The notes beneath the pieces are model-generated. The model searched no databases. It was not told the origin of the DNA and was given only the letters and a program-made list of their open reading frames with translations. Made by a program: the position numbers and the translations under genes. From contig NZ_WBOF01000001.1 of assembly GCF_009569385.1 (NCBI RefSeq), positions 372,001-436,000 on the forward strand: DNA of 64,000 nucleotides, given 5' to 3'. Within the stretch, counting starts at the first letter, position 1, and each line of letters opens with the position of its first letter. This DNA is from Streptomyces kaniharaensis (GTDB lineage Bacteria; Actinomycetota; Actinomycetes; Streptomycetales; Streptomycetaceae). This document shows positions 32,786 to 41,138 of the stretch, piece by piece.

Positions 32786-35524
32786 ATGCCCCTCAGCCCA
32801 GCCGTCGATTCCCCAACCCGTCCGACGGGCGGTCCACGACGTGGCTCTACCCCGTCAACCCGGATACCCGGCGGCGACCCGGTGCTCGCGGCCCGCTTCG
32901 CCGCACCTCCGATTCCGGAGACCTTCGTCCGAAGGCCCCGCCTGGTCGAGCGCCTGCGCCAAGGGCTCCGGACGTCCCTCCTGTTGGTGAACGGCCCGGC
33001 AGGTGCCGGAAAGACCCTGCTCGTCGCCGACTGGCTGGCCACGACGCGACGGCCCGGCTCGGCGGTCTGGCTCACCGTGGAGCGGGAGGACAACGCGCCG
33101 GGAGTCTTCTGGGCCTACCTGCTGGAAGCCGCCCGCCACCACGGCATCGCCCTGCCGGAGGACATCGGCACTCCCGCCCGGGCCCACGAGGTCGATCATT
33201 CGCTGCTGGCCCGACTGGCCGCTCACCTGAGTCGCCGGGAGGAGCCCGTGGTCCTCGTCCTAGACGAGTTCGAACGCGTGTCCTCCGACGAGGTGGCTTC
33301 CGGACTCCACTTCCTGCTCGGCCACGCGGGCCCCGGTCTGCGACTGGTCCTGATCAGCCGGACGGATCCGCTGCTCCCGATCCACCGCTACCGCGCCTGC
33401 GGCAGTGTCACCGAGATCCGGGCCGCCGATCTGGCCTTCCGGCCGGAGGAGGCCGCCGTGCTGCTGCGCCGGCACGGCCTCCACCTCTCCGCCGAGAGCA
33501 GCCGGGCGCTGACCGAGCGAACGGGCGGCTGGGCCGCCGGCCTGCGGCTGTCGGCCCTGGCCGCCCAGCGCGCTGCGGATCCCGCGGCCTACCTGGAGGA
33601 GTTCGAGGCCGGGCAGAGCACGGTCGCGGACTTCCTGCTCGCCGAGGTCCTCGACGCCCAGTCCGTCGAGGCCCAGGACCTCCTGCTGAGGACGAGCGTC
33701 CTCGGTCGTATCCATCCCGACCTGGCCGACGCCCTGACCGGCCGGCGGGACGCGGCGCGGATCCTGGCAGACCTCTCCCGCGCCAATGCCTTCGTCGAGC
33801 CCCTCGGGCACTCCTGGTACCGCTGCCACCCGCTGTTCGCCGAGATCCTGCGCGTCCACCTGGCAGCACGGCACCCGGGGCTGGAACGGGAACTCAACCG
33901 CAGCGCGGCCCGGTGGCTGGCTGACGCGGGCCACCTGACCGACGCGCTGTCACACGCCGCCGCGGCCGGCGACTGGGAGTTCGCCGCGGCGCAGGTCGTC
34001 GACCACCTGGCCATCGGACAGCTGTTCACCGGCCGCGACGCAGAACGGCTCGACGACCTGTTCTCGGGCATGACCCCCGACGCCCGGGGCCCGGCCCCGG
34101 AGCTGGTCCGGGCGGCACGCGACCTCGCCCGCTACGACGTGGACAGCGGTCTCGAACATCTCCGGCGCGCCGAGACACTCCTCCCGGAGCACGATCCGGA
34201 GCACGATGGCGAGGACGGTTCGACGGCCCTGCTCAGCGCGGCCCACCTGCGGGTTCTGGCGGGCCGGCTGCTCGGTTCCGCCGACATGGCGCGGGCCGCC
34301 GCCGAGCAGGCCGAGCAGCTGGAGGAGCACGTCCCGCAAGGGCTGTTGAGGGAACACCCCGAACTGCCCGCGCTCCGACTGAACGACCTCGGCTCGGTGC
34401 TGCTCTGGGAAGGCAGCCTCGAAGCCTCGGGTGCGGCTCTGTCGGCCGCGGTGAAGAGGGCCGACGGCGCCACCGCCGCCTGTCCGCGCCACGAGGCGCT
34501 CGCTCGACTCGCCCTGATCGACCTCCTCCGAGGAAGGCCGGGCCGGGCGGACGCCCATCTGCGGAAGGCGACGGCCGAAGCCGAACGCGCCGGCCTGCCA
34601 CCGGCCTCCCGCACCGGGGTCGCCCAGCTCGTGCTGGCCGCGCTCGCCGTCGACCGCGACGACCTGCCCACGGCGCACGCGGCGATCGACCGGGCGGCCG
34701 AGTCGGATGCGGCCTGCCACGACCCGACCGTCGCCGCGGGACTCGCGATCGTCCGTGCGAGGCTGCTGCTGGCCGGGGGCCGTGCCCGGGCGGCCATCGA
34801 CACCCTCGACAGGTTGGAGGACGACGGTCCTGCCACTGCCGGACCACCGCCGCCCTGGATGAGGGAGGGGGTGGCCGTGGCCGTCTCGGCCGCGCACCTC
34901 GCCGAGGGCGATCCGGCCGCCGCCGTGGAGGCCCTGGAACAAAGCGGCGCCGACGGCCCGGAGTGCGCCGTCGCGGCCGCCCAGGCGCGGCTCGTCGCCG
35001 GGAAGAGCCGGAGCGCCCTCCGGATCCTGGACACGATCCCCGTCAACAACGGCCGCGGGCCCGCCGTCACCGTACGAGTCCTGCTGGCCCGGTCCCATGC
35101 CGCCTTCACCCTCGGCGACGAGGCCCGCGCGCAACGCCTGCTCGCCCGCGCCCTCACGGTCGCCCGGCCGGAGCAGTTGCGCCGACCGTTCCGGGAGGCC
35201 GGTCCGTGGCTGCGCCGACTGCTGCGAGCCCGGCCGGGCCTCGCGAGCTCCCACGACTGGCTCCCTCCCGACCTCCTGTCCGGCCTTCCGGCTGACGGAT
35301 CCGCGGACGTCGACGTGCCGGACGACCTGGTCGAGCCGCTGAGCGAGCGCGAACTCCAAGTGCTGGAAAGGGCAGCACAGATGCTGTCCACCGACGAGAT
35401 CGCCGCCGAGTTGTTCCTCTCGGTGAACACGGTCAAGACGCACCTCAAGAACATCAACCGGAAGCTCGCCGTCTCCGGGCGCAGCAGAGCCGTACGACGG
35501 GCGCGCGAACTGCACCTGCTCTGA
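32786..35524 (+). CDS. LuxR-family LAL/MalT-like regulator
   Basis: The 912-residue protein has a P-loop NTPase (GPAGAGKT at 70-77; VVLVLDEFERV as Walker B), a winged-helix segment, a long alpha-helical TPR-like middle and a C-terminal LuxR helix-turn-helix (LSERELQVLERAAQMLSTDE, then IAAELFLSVNTVKTHLKNI). LAL/MalT regulators activate transcription when a ligand and ATP are bound. The ATG at 32786 follows GAGGTGAG. It may govern the neighbouring MFS/GH15 genes; the shared 17-bp palindromes are possible targets, but this is unproven. Confidence 0.9.
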   Translation: MPLSPAVDSPTRPTGGPRRGSTPSTRIPGGDPVLAARFAAPPIPETFVRRPRLVERLRQGLRTSLLLVNGPAGAGKTLLVADWLATTRRPGSAVWLTVEREDNAPGVFWAYLLEAARHHGIALPEDIGTPARAHEVDHSLLARLAAHLSRREEPVVLVLDEFERVSSDEVASGLHFLLGHAGPGLRLVLISRTDPLLPIHRYRACGSVTEIRAADLAFRPEEAAVLLRRHGLHLSAESSRALTERTGGWAAGLRLSALAAQRAADPAAYLEEFEAGQSTVADFLLAEVLDAQSVEAQDLLLRTSVLGRIHPDLADALTGRRDAARILADLSRANAFVEPLGHSWYRCHPLFAEILRVHLAARHPGLERELNRSAARWLADAGHLTDALSHAAAAGDWEFAAAQVVDHLAIGQLFTGRDAERLDDLFSGMTPDARGPAPELVRAARDLARYDVDSGLEHLRRAETLLPEHDPEHDGEDGSTALLSAAHLRVLAGRLLGSADMARAAAEQAEQLEEHVPQGLLREHPELPALRLNDLGSVLLWEGSLEASGAALSAAVKRADGATAACPRHEALARLALIDLLRGRPGRADAHLRKATAEAERAGLPPASRTGVAQLVLAALAVDRDDLPTAHAAIDRAAESDAACHDPTVAAGLAIVRARLLLAGGRARAAIDTLDRLEDDGPATAGPPPPWMREGVAVAVSAAHLAEGDPAAAVEALEQSGADGPECAVAAAQARLVAGKSRSALRILDTIPVNNGRGPAVTVRVLLARSHAAFTLGDEARAQRLLARALTVARPEQLRRPFREAGPWLRRLLRARPGLASSHDWLPPDLLSGLPADGSADVDVPDDLVEPLSERELQVLERAAQMLSTDEIAAELFLSVNTVKTHLKNINRKLAVSGRSRAVRRARELHLL

Positions 35525-35542
35525 CCGCCCGAACAAGGGCGG
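35525..35542 (+). terminator. short hairpin after LAL gene
   Basis: CCGCCC-GAACAA-GGGCGG directly follows the stop codon. The stem is only 6 bp, so termination may be weak. Confidence 0.5.
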
Positions 35543-35617
35543 GTGGCCGTCGCCGTGCACTCTCCGTCCGGCCCGTCAGCCGCAGAACGGCCCTGCGGGG
35601 GCTGCCCCGGGGCGGAC

Positions 35618-35634
35618 TCACCCGATCCGGGTGA
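35618..35634 (+). promoter_or_regulatory. 17-bp palindrome, site 5 (perfect)
   Basis: TCACCCGATCCGGGTGA is a perfect 7-3-7 palindrome. TACATG at 35657 lies 22 nt downstream as a -10-like element. It precedes the PLDc_N/SHOCT membrane-protein gene by about 160 bp. Confidence 0.65.
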
Positions 35635-35794
35635 TGCCGGGCGGACCTGGGACGCGTACATGGTGGTGGAGAGCGATACCCAGCTCCCTGCCCGGGGCCC
35701 TTCGGCGTCCGGGTGGCCGCTGGGACGCCTCCGCTCAGCAGACCGCGCACCTGCCGCGTTCTCGGGTGAGGCCATCGATGTCAGGAGGCTTGCC

Positions 35795-36190
35795 GTGGAC
35801 TATCCGCTGCTCGACATCTTCTTCACGACCATGTGGCTCTTCCTGTGGATCATGTGGTTCTTCCTGCTGTTCCGCGTCTTCGGGGACCTCTTCGGCGACG
35901 ACACCCTGAGCGGCTGGGGCAAGGCGGGCTGGACCGTGTTCGTGCTCGTCCTCCCGTTCCTCGGCGTGTTCGTCTACCTGATCGCCAGAGGCAAGGGCAT
36001 GGGCAAGCGCGAATACCAGCAGGCGGCCGAGGCGGAGCAGCAGTTCCGTGCCTACGTCCGGGAAACAGCCGCCGAAGCCAAGGCCCCCTCCGGCCACGTC
36101 GACGAGCTGGCGCGTCTCGCCGACCTCAGGAACCGCGGCGACATCACCGACGACGAGTACCAGCGCGCCAAGGCGATCGTGCTCGGCTGA
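35795..36190 (+). CDS. PLDc_N/SHOCT membrane protein
   Basis: The 131-residue protein opens with two membrane helices of the PLDc_N type (FFTTMWLFLWIMWFFLLFRV and WTVFVLVLPFLGVFVYLIARG), then a basic stretch (KGMGKREYQQAAEAEQQF) and a C-terminal SHOCT motif (LARLADLRNRGDITDDEYQR). GTG start with AGGAGG 6 nt upstream. This architecture is common in streptomycetes and of unknown role. It is under the best example of the 17-bp palindrome. Confidence 0.87.
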   Translation: MDYPLLDIFFTTMWLFLWIMWFFLLFRVFGDLFGDDTLSGWGKAGWTVFVLVLPFLGVFVYLIARGKGMGKREYQQAAEAEQQFRAYVRETAAEAKAPSGHVDELARLADLRNRGDITDDEYQRAKAIVLG

Positions 36191-36193
36191 ACC

Positions 36194-36307
36194 TCAGTAC
36201 GCCGGCACCTGCTTGGTCCGGCGCTGGTAGGACAGCGAGCACACGCCGAGGGACAGGCCGATGGAGAAGAAGTTGAGGAAGCCGATGACGAACACCACCC
36301 GGGACAT
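36194..36307 (-). pseudogene. 37-codon remnant of a polytopic membrane-protein gene
   Basis: A minus-strand frame reads MSRVVFVIGFLNFFSIGLSL and ends in a basic tail (SYQRRTKQVPAY) before TGA; the frame stays open some 15 codons upstream (WSLHGNTAG). This looks like the last helix and tail of a transporter whose front part is gone. I see no ribosome-binding site. The source family is not identifiable from so short a piece. Confidence 0.4.
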
Positions 36308-36372
36308 GCCGGCGGTGTTGCCGTGGAGAGACCACCGCTGACGACAGGATGCTGTAGGACCGGCGCACGCCG

Positions 36373-36404
36373 AACCGCCCCCGGTGGTGGCACCGGGGGC
36401 GGTT
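36373..36404. terminator. 14-bp-stem hairpin
   Basis: A perfect AACCGCCCCCGGTG stem with a 4-nt loop lies between the SHOCT gene and the convergent roadblock operon. It likely ends the rightward transcript. Confidence 0.75.
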
Positions 36405-36440
36405 CACGGGCAGGGACTGGCAGTTGGACGGAATCAGGAG

Positions 36441-36482
36441 GCAGCCCCGGCGGGCGTGTGGCGTTCCACGCGCCGGGGCTGC
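36441..36482 (-). terminator. terminator of the roadblock operon
   Basis: A perfect 12-bp stem (GCAGCCCCGGCG with its complement) encloses a smaller GCGTG/CACGC hairpin, just past the stop of the last roadblock gene. Confidence 0.75.
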
Positions 36483-36520
36483 CTCTCAGCAGCTGGGAGG
36501 AACCGGGTCGCAGGGCGCGG

Positions 36521-36958
36521 TCACAGCTGGCCGTGGTCCTTGAGCACCCGCCGGGCCTGGGCGAACAGCATGCCCACGTTCACCGTCTTGCGGCAGACGA
36601 CCACGGCGACGATCTCGTCGGTGCTGTTGATCCGCAGGAAGAGGTGCGCCAGGTTGTCGCTGTTGACGAGGATCTCCTGGAAGTAGTGCCGGTCGCTGAC
36701 GACCCCGCGCCGTTCCTTGAAGATGCCTTCGATCATCACCACGTTACGGCCCTGGAACAGGTCGAGGGTGGCCGCCGCCAGCATGTCGAGGACCTCCGGC
36801 GGGTGCGAGTCGACGGTCTCCACCGACAGCAGCATGCCGGTGGACATGTCGATGACCCCTGCGGCGACGCAGTCCGGCACCTCGACGCGCAAGGACTTCA
36901 CCAGACTCGCGATTTTTTCGGTCATGCTCTGGGTCCCTCGGACTTCCGACCCGCTCAC
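36521..36958 (-). CDS. roadblock/LC7-domain protein (1)
   Basis: The 145-residue protein has a roadblock/LC7 fold (LRVEVPDCVAAGVIDMSTGM, NLAHLFLRINSTDEIVAVVV). Such proteins dimerise and regulate small Ras-like GTPases such as MglA. GTG at 36958 has AAGGAG 5 nt upstream; ATG at 36925 (MTEKIASLV) is a shorter option. The second roadblock gene and a DUF4388-like gene precede it on the same strand. No GTPase or kinase of the conservon type is present here, so the partner lies elsewhere or the unit acts without one. Confidence 0.82.
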   Translation of the reverse strand: MSGSEVRGTQSMTEKIASLVKSLRVEVPDCVAAGVIDMSTGMLLSVETVDSHPPEVLDMLAAATLDLFQGRNVVMIEGIFKERRGVVSDRHYFQEILVNSDNLAHLFLRINSTDEIVAVVVCRKTVNVGMLFAQARRVLKDHGQL

Positions 36959-37045
36959 TTGTGCTCCTTCTCCGTTCGTCCTGGAAATTGCCTGGAAATG
37001 GACCGATGCCGACCCCGGCAGTCAGTAACTCGACTACTGACAGGG

Positions 37046-37453
37046 TCAGTTGGCCTCGCTCTTGGTCCTCGCCGCGGTGAGCAGGACGCTGATCCGCTCC
37101 GCGGACTCCTGTGCCTCGACGTGCAGCCGCTGAACGTCCATGCCGACGTCGCCGACCACCCCGATCAGCGCCATCTCGCCGACCGCCCGGGCGACCAGGT
37201 AGCCGTCGGTGAACTGCGACACCGTGTGATGGAGCCGACCCTTGCTGGTCATGCTGCCGGCGCGGCCGGCGATGCTGAACGAGGCCGCGGTGAGGGCGGC
37301 CAGGCTCTCGGCCCCCGCCGTCTCGTCGGTCTCGTCGGTCTCGGAGGTGATCAGCAGTCCGTCGACGGACGCCACCACGACGTCGGTGACACCGACGACC
37401 CGGTCCCGGAGCACCCGCACCTCTGCGGCCAGCTGGTCATGCCTGTCAGTCAC
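37046..37453 (-). CDS. roadblock/LC7-domain protein (2)
   Basis: The 135-residue protein is the classic MglB-like roadblock (VVGVTDVVVASVDGLLITSE, SLAALTAASFSIAGRA, YLVARAVGEMALIGVVGDVG), which normally binds a small GTPase or a conservon kinase. GTG start after AGGAG. It lies between the DUF4388-like gene and roadblock protein 1 and is probably cotranscribed with both. Confidence 0.9.
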   Translation of the reverse strand: MTDRHDQLAAEVRVLRDRVVGVTDVVVASVDGLLITSETDETDETAGAESLAALTAASFSIAGRAGSMTSKGRLHHTVSQFTDGYLVARAVGEMALIGVVGDVGMDVQRLHVEAQESAERISVLLTAARTKSEAN

Positions 37454-37550
37454 AGTTCTCCTGTTGATTCGTTGCCGGGTACCGACGCGAGCCGCGTCGC
37501 CCCGGTCCGTTCATCCACCCGGCGCGTGCCGGGCACGTCCGCTTCGGCCG

Positions 37551-38546
37551 CTACTGCGCGCCGCCGAACCCTTGGTACTTCGCCACGAGTGCCGATGAGG
37601 GCTGCCAGGGACTGGCCACGGGCCGCAGGGGAAAGACATCGGTGATCCCGCTCGCGCCCGGCCGACGCCGAGGCAGCCGGGCCGCGCCCTCCGCACGACC
37701 AGCCGGCCCGGCCAGCTCCGGGTTCCCGTCGCCGACCGCAGCGGAAGACGACCCATCGGCCTCCTCCAGGGCCGAGGCCACGACGTCGACCAACCCTTCG
37801 CGCAGCAGTCGCGAGGCTTCGACCGTGACGGCATAGAGGCCCCGTCCGAGCAGAAAGGCGATGTCCCGCGAACTGCGCCTGCCATTGGCCCTCTGCAGGA
37901 TCTCCCGCCGTTCACCGATGGCGTCGCCGTCCAGCAGCCGGGCCCCGGCCGCGGTCCGGGTCAGGCGGTCACGGAACGGAGAAAGCGGCTGTCCACCCAG
38001 GGCCCTGATCCGTCGCCCGGTTTCATGGATCAGCCATTCCGGCTCGATTCCCTCCGGCGCGGCGAAGCAGGAGGCCGACGATTCGCGGTCGAGCGCGACC
38101 CGATCGATCCGGCCCATTCCCATCGCCAGAGCCCCGTCCAACGCCGCCATCACGCAGATCAGCTGCAGTTCCGCGGAGCCGACCAGCTCCCGGGCGACCA
38201 GTTCGGCGCCGACCCGCCCCCGGGCGGTCCTCGACTGGACCACCGAGGCCCAGTCGTCCTCGCTGACCCGGCCGGACCGCAGGAGAAGAATCTCGACCCC
38301 CGGCGAACCGGGTGAGGTGACCTCGACGATCGCGCCGTCCTCGAGGTGAAATCGGCCACCCGGATCCCCGGCCACCAGGAGGGTTCCGGAGAACCGGCCG
38401 TGCGGTACCTCCGTCAGCATCCTGGCGAAATCCAGCCCCGCCCTGCCCGACCGAAAGGCAGCGGGCAGCGGCAGTGCCACCACGGAGCCCACCTCGCTCG
38501 CACGGGAATCAGAATTCCAGCGCGCCGGTATACCGATTTCTGACAT
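37551..38546 (-). CDS. DUF4388/PATAN-like signalling protein
   Basis: The 331-residue protein contains a DUF4388-like segment at about residues 43-130 (MLTEVPHGRFSGTLLVAGD; FHLEDGAIVEVTSPGSPGVE), a fold often tied to GTPase and two-component signalling. It is followed by a helical part that may be a winged helix (SSRDIAFLLGRGLYAVTVEA, SRLLREGLVDVV). The last 60 residues are disordered. It heads a three-gene unit with two roadblock proteins. The ATG at 38546 has GGAG only 2 nt away, so the start is moderately certain. Confidence 0.7.
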   Translation of the reverse strand: MSEIGIPARWNSDSRASEVGSVVALPLPAAFRSGRAGLDFARMLTEVPHGRFSGTLLVAGDPGGRFHLEDGAIVEVTSPGSPGVEILLLRSGRVSEDDWASVVQSRTARGRVGAELVARELVGSAELQLICVMAALDGALAMGMGRIDRVALDRESSASCFAAPEGIEPEWLIHETGRRIRALGGQPLSPFRDRLTRTAAGARLLDGDAIGERREILQRANGRRSSRDIAFLLGRGLYAVTVEASRLLREGLVDVVASALEEADGSSSAAVGDGNPELAGPAGRAEGAARLPRRRPGASGITDVFPLRPVASPWQPSSALVAKYQGFGGAQ

Positions 38547-38790
38547 GTCTCCGCTATCGGCCGTGTTCTCATGGACAGCTGCCGCCGACTCCCCCGAATG
38601 TCGACTCAGGAAATCGCACTTTAGTCGCAGCGACAGAACTTTCGACCGGGCATGCGCGAATTGCTCAATTGTCAGCGCCGAGCAGCACTTTCTGCGCGGC
38701 TGAGAACATCCCACGTTCAACCTTGTTCGATTGTGTCCGGCCGGGTGTCGGAGGGCCGCCACGCCTGCCCACGGACACCTCGGCTCCGCA
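38547..38790. promoter_or_regulatory. AT-richer promoter region of the roadblock operon
   Basis: This stretch is visibly less GC-rich than its surroundings. It carries the palindrome AATTGCTCAATT at 38659-38670, a candidate operator. No gene is evident and I cannot fix a -35/-10 pair. Confidence 0.4.
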
Positions 38791-38830
38791 AGGATCGCGA
38801 GAACGCCCACCGGGGTGCTCTCGCGATCCT
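38791..38830 (-). terminator. terminator of the aerolysin-like/propeller operon
   Basis: A perfect 12-bp stem (AGGATCGCGAGA and its complement, 16-nt loop) lies 25 bp past the last stop of the operon. Confidence 0.8.
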
Positions 38831-38854
38831 GTTCAACCGGAACGCAGCTGTGGA

Positions 38855-39922
38855 TCAGCTCTTGTAGTAGGGCTGCTTCTGGTTCGCGTAGTCGAGCTCC
38901 TCGGGCTGGAAGACCCGGTGCTCGCCGACCCGGACGGCGACGACTTCGGCAATCCCCTTCTGCATGAACCGCCGGCCGGGGTCGGCCATGTCGAAGTTGC
39001 CGGCGTTGTCGGCGAACTCGCCGAGCTTCCACGCGATCACCCGGGAGTACTGCGGATCACCGGCCTGCGGCGGGGTCTCCTTGACCGCCACCGGCTCCGG
39101 GTAGTACAGGGCGACGTAGCCGCCGAACGTGACGGGGAACTCGAACTCGAACTGCCGTACCTGGCGCCGGACCGTGGCCAGCACGTCCACCCGGCTGCTG
39201 ACTTCCACACTGAGCGACGACACATGGTTCCATTCGGCGGTCAGCGAACCGCCGATGGAGGCGGAGGCCCCGAGCATCAGCTGCCCCGACAGCTCCCCCG
39301 TGCCCGTGGCGGTGCCCGTGGCCGTGGTCGTGCCGGTGGACTCGCTCTGGGAGGCCGTGTCAACTCCCTGGTCGTCCTTGCTGTTGAGCACGGTGGTCGT
39401 CCGGGACGCCTTCTCCTCCATGCTCTTCTGCAGCTCCTGCTGCAGCGATGCGCTGGCGTTCGCCCCGAAGGTGAGCTGCACGTCTCCTTGGAACGACCAG
39501 CTGATGGTGTTCGAGATGGAGAACTCGACCGTGTCCGTGGCGGTCACCGTGACCGGGTCGGTGCCGTTGACGTACGTCCGCTTGGAGATGACGTCGGGTG
39601 GAGGCTGCTCGATGTCGGCGATCTCCTCGACGAGCGGCACACCCACGTTCATGTACGCCCGCCATCCGCGGTCGTGAGCCGTCTGCTCCGCCTCGGGGAA
39701 CCGGCCGTAGCGCACCTTGTTCAGACAGAAGCCGATCGGGGCGATCGGGTCTCCCCCGCCCTTCCGGGCCCGCGTCAACGCCTTCAACTGCCGTGTCAGG
39801 ATGGCCTCCCACCTGGCGGCGATCCCGAGCTCCTCCTGATTCCGCGTGGTCAGCGGATGACGCATGAACACATCGCCGAGATAGGCTCGGCCCACATCGT
39901 TCTTCACACTGCTGTCGGCCAT
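38855..39922 (-). CDS. aerolysin-like (ETX/MTX2-type) candidate protein, copy 1
   Basis: The 355-residue protein has no signal peptide. A conserved N-terminal domain (YLGDVFMRHPLTTRNQEELG; CLNKVRYGRFPEAEQ) precedes, at about residues 118-270, a beta-rich Ser/Thr-rich region (TATDTVEFSISNTISWSFQG; TGTTTATGTATGTGELSGQL; VEVSSRVDVLATVRRQVRQF) that resembles the pore module of aerolysin/ETX-MTX2 toxins: long amphipathic strands around a Ser/Thr-rich insertion. The C-terminal 85 residues form a separate domain. Family assignment is inference. It is 86% identical by hand count, without gaps, to copy 2 and is last in a three-gene operon after the propeller gene. Confidence 0.6.
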   Translation of the reverse strand: MADSSVKNDVGRAYLGDVFMRHPLTTRNQEELGIAARWEAILTRQLKALTRARKGGGDPIAPIGFCLNKVRYGRFPEAEQTAHDRGWRAYMNVGVPLVEEIADIEQPPPDVISKRTYVNGTDPVTVTATDTVEFSISNTISWSFQGDVQLTFGANASASLQQELQKSMEEKASRTTTVLNSKDDQGVDTASQSESTGTTTATGTATGTGELSGQLMLGASASIGGSLTAEWNHVSSLSVEVSSRVDVLATVRRQVRQFEFEFPVTFGGYVALYYPEPVAVKETPPQAGDPQYSRVIAWKLGEFADNAGNFDMADPGRRFMQKGIAEVVAVRVGEHRVFQPEELDYANQKQPYYKS

Positions 39923-39953
39923 GGCTTCAGGCCCCCTTCCGTGACAGGACGGT

Positions 39954-41087
39954 CTACGGGACGACCTTGCCGATGCCTCCCAGGGCCTGGGCGACGCGTT
40001 GGGAGAGCCGCCACAGCTGGCCTTCCTGGTTGCTGACGTAGATCCGGCCGTTGCCGCCGTCCAGGGCGAGGCCGTACGGGTGGCCGAGGCCACTGGCCAC
40101 CACGCGCTGCGCTCCGTCGGCCAGGTTGACGAGGTACAGGCGCCCGCCGCCGCTGTCGGCGACGTAGGCGTTGCCGGCACCGTCCAGGGCCACGCGGGTG
40201 GCGTTCGCAGCGGGAAGGGTGGTCACCAGGCGCTTGGTGCCGGCAGCCAGGTCGACCTCGTACAGGGCCCCGCCCTCCCGCTGGCCGACGTAGGCCTTGC
40301 CGTTGCCGGCGAGCGCCACCGCGGAGGCGCGCCCCAGACCGTCGGTGACCGTGTTCTTCTGTCCGCTCTTCAGGTCGACCGCGATCAGCTGCCCGTCGTT
40401 CCAGTTGGCGACGTAGGCCTTGCCCGCCCCGTCCAGCGCGACGCCGTACGCGCCCAGGACACTGGCAACCGTACGGACGGATCCGGTGGTGAGGTCCACC
40501 GCGACCACGCGTCCGCCGCCGTAGTCGGCGGCGTAGGCCGTGCCGTTCCCGTCCAGTGTCACGTCGCGGATGTCGCCCAGGCTGCTCGCGACCACGCGCT
40601 TGGCACCGGTGGCGAGATCCACGGCGGACAGTTTCTGGCCGGCCAGGTCGCCGACGTACGCCTTGTTCCGGGCCGGGTCCACCGCGAGGCCCTCGGACTG
40701 GCCCAGTTCGGTGGTGAGCAGCAGGCTCGCCCTTTCGGTGCTGACGTTCGGCAGGTCCTCGGGGCGGATCTCCACCTTCATCGCCTCGGCTGCCTTCTTC
40801 ATGGCCGACGAGGCCATGGCGAAGGTGGACGCCGGGTCCTGGGCGGCCCGGAGCTGATCGGCGGAGGCGTCGTGGAACTTCTGGAGGAGGGGGTTGAGGA
40901 AACCCATGACGTCGAATGCCCCGTGCGCCGTCTGGCGCACCAGCCACGGGTCCTGCTTGCTCTCCAGGTCGCGCACCGGTCCCGAGACGGTCCCGGCACC
41001 GGGGATGTCCCGGTTGAGCGCATCGGCGGCCTTCTTGGCGGAATCGGCCTCGTCTCCGCCGCTGTCGAAGATGTTCTTGAAAGTCAT
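39954..41087 (-). CDS. NHL/SMP-like six-repeat beta-propeller protein
   Basis: The 377-residue protein has a helical N-terminal domain of about 120 residues (MTFKNIFDSGGDEADSAKKA) and six repeats of about 41 residues ending D-L-x-x-G-x-x-(K/R), each with an LDGxGxAYVA-like core (VALDGAGKAYVANWNDGQLI; VALDGAGNAYVADSGGGRLY). This is a six-bladed NHL-like propeller, a binding scaffold. No signal peptide. AGGAGGG precedes the ATG. It lies 51 bp after copy 2 and 31 bp before copy 1 of the aerolysin-like genes, so all three are expected on one transcript and may form a complex. Confidence 0.85.
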   Translation of the reverse strand: MTFKNIFDSGGDEADSAKKAADALNRDIPGAGTVSGPVRDLESKQDPWLVRQTAHGAFDVMGFLNPLLQKFHDASADQLRAAQDPASTFAMASSAMKKAAEAMKVEIRPEDLPNVSTERASLLLTTELGQSEGLAVDPARNKAYVGDLAGQKLSAVDLATGAKRVVASSLGDIRDVTLDGNGTAYAADYGGGRVVAVDLTTGSVRTVASVLGAYGVALDGAGKAYVANWNDGQLIAVDLKSGQKNTVTDGLGRASAVALAGNGKAYVGQREGGALYEVDLAAGTKRLVTTLPAANATRVALDGAGNAYVADSGGGRLYLVNLADGAQRVVASGLGHPYGLALDGGNGRIYVSNQEGQLWRLSQRVAQALGGIGKVVP

Positions 41088-41138
41088 GTGCTTCCCTCCT
41101 GGTCTACCGGTGGACGGGTCATCGCCTGGTGGGCGCAG

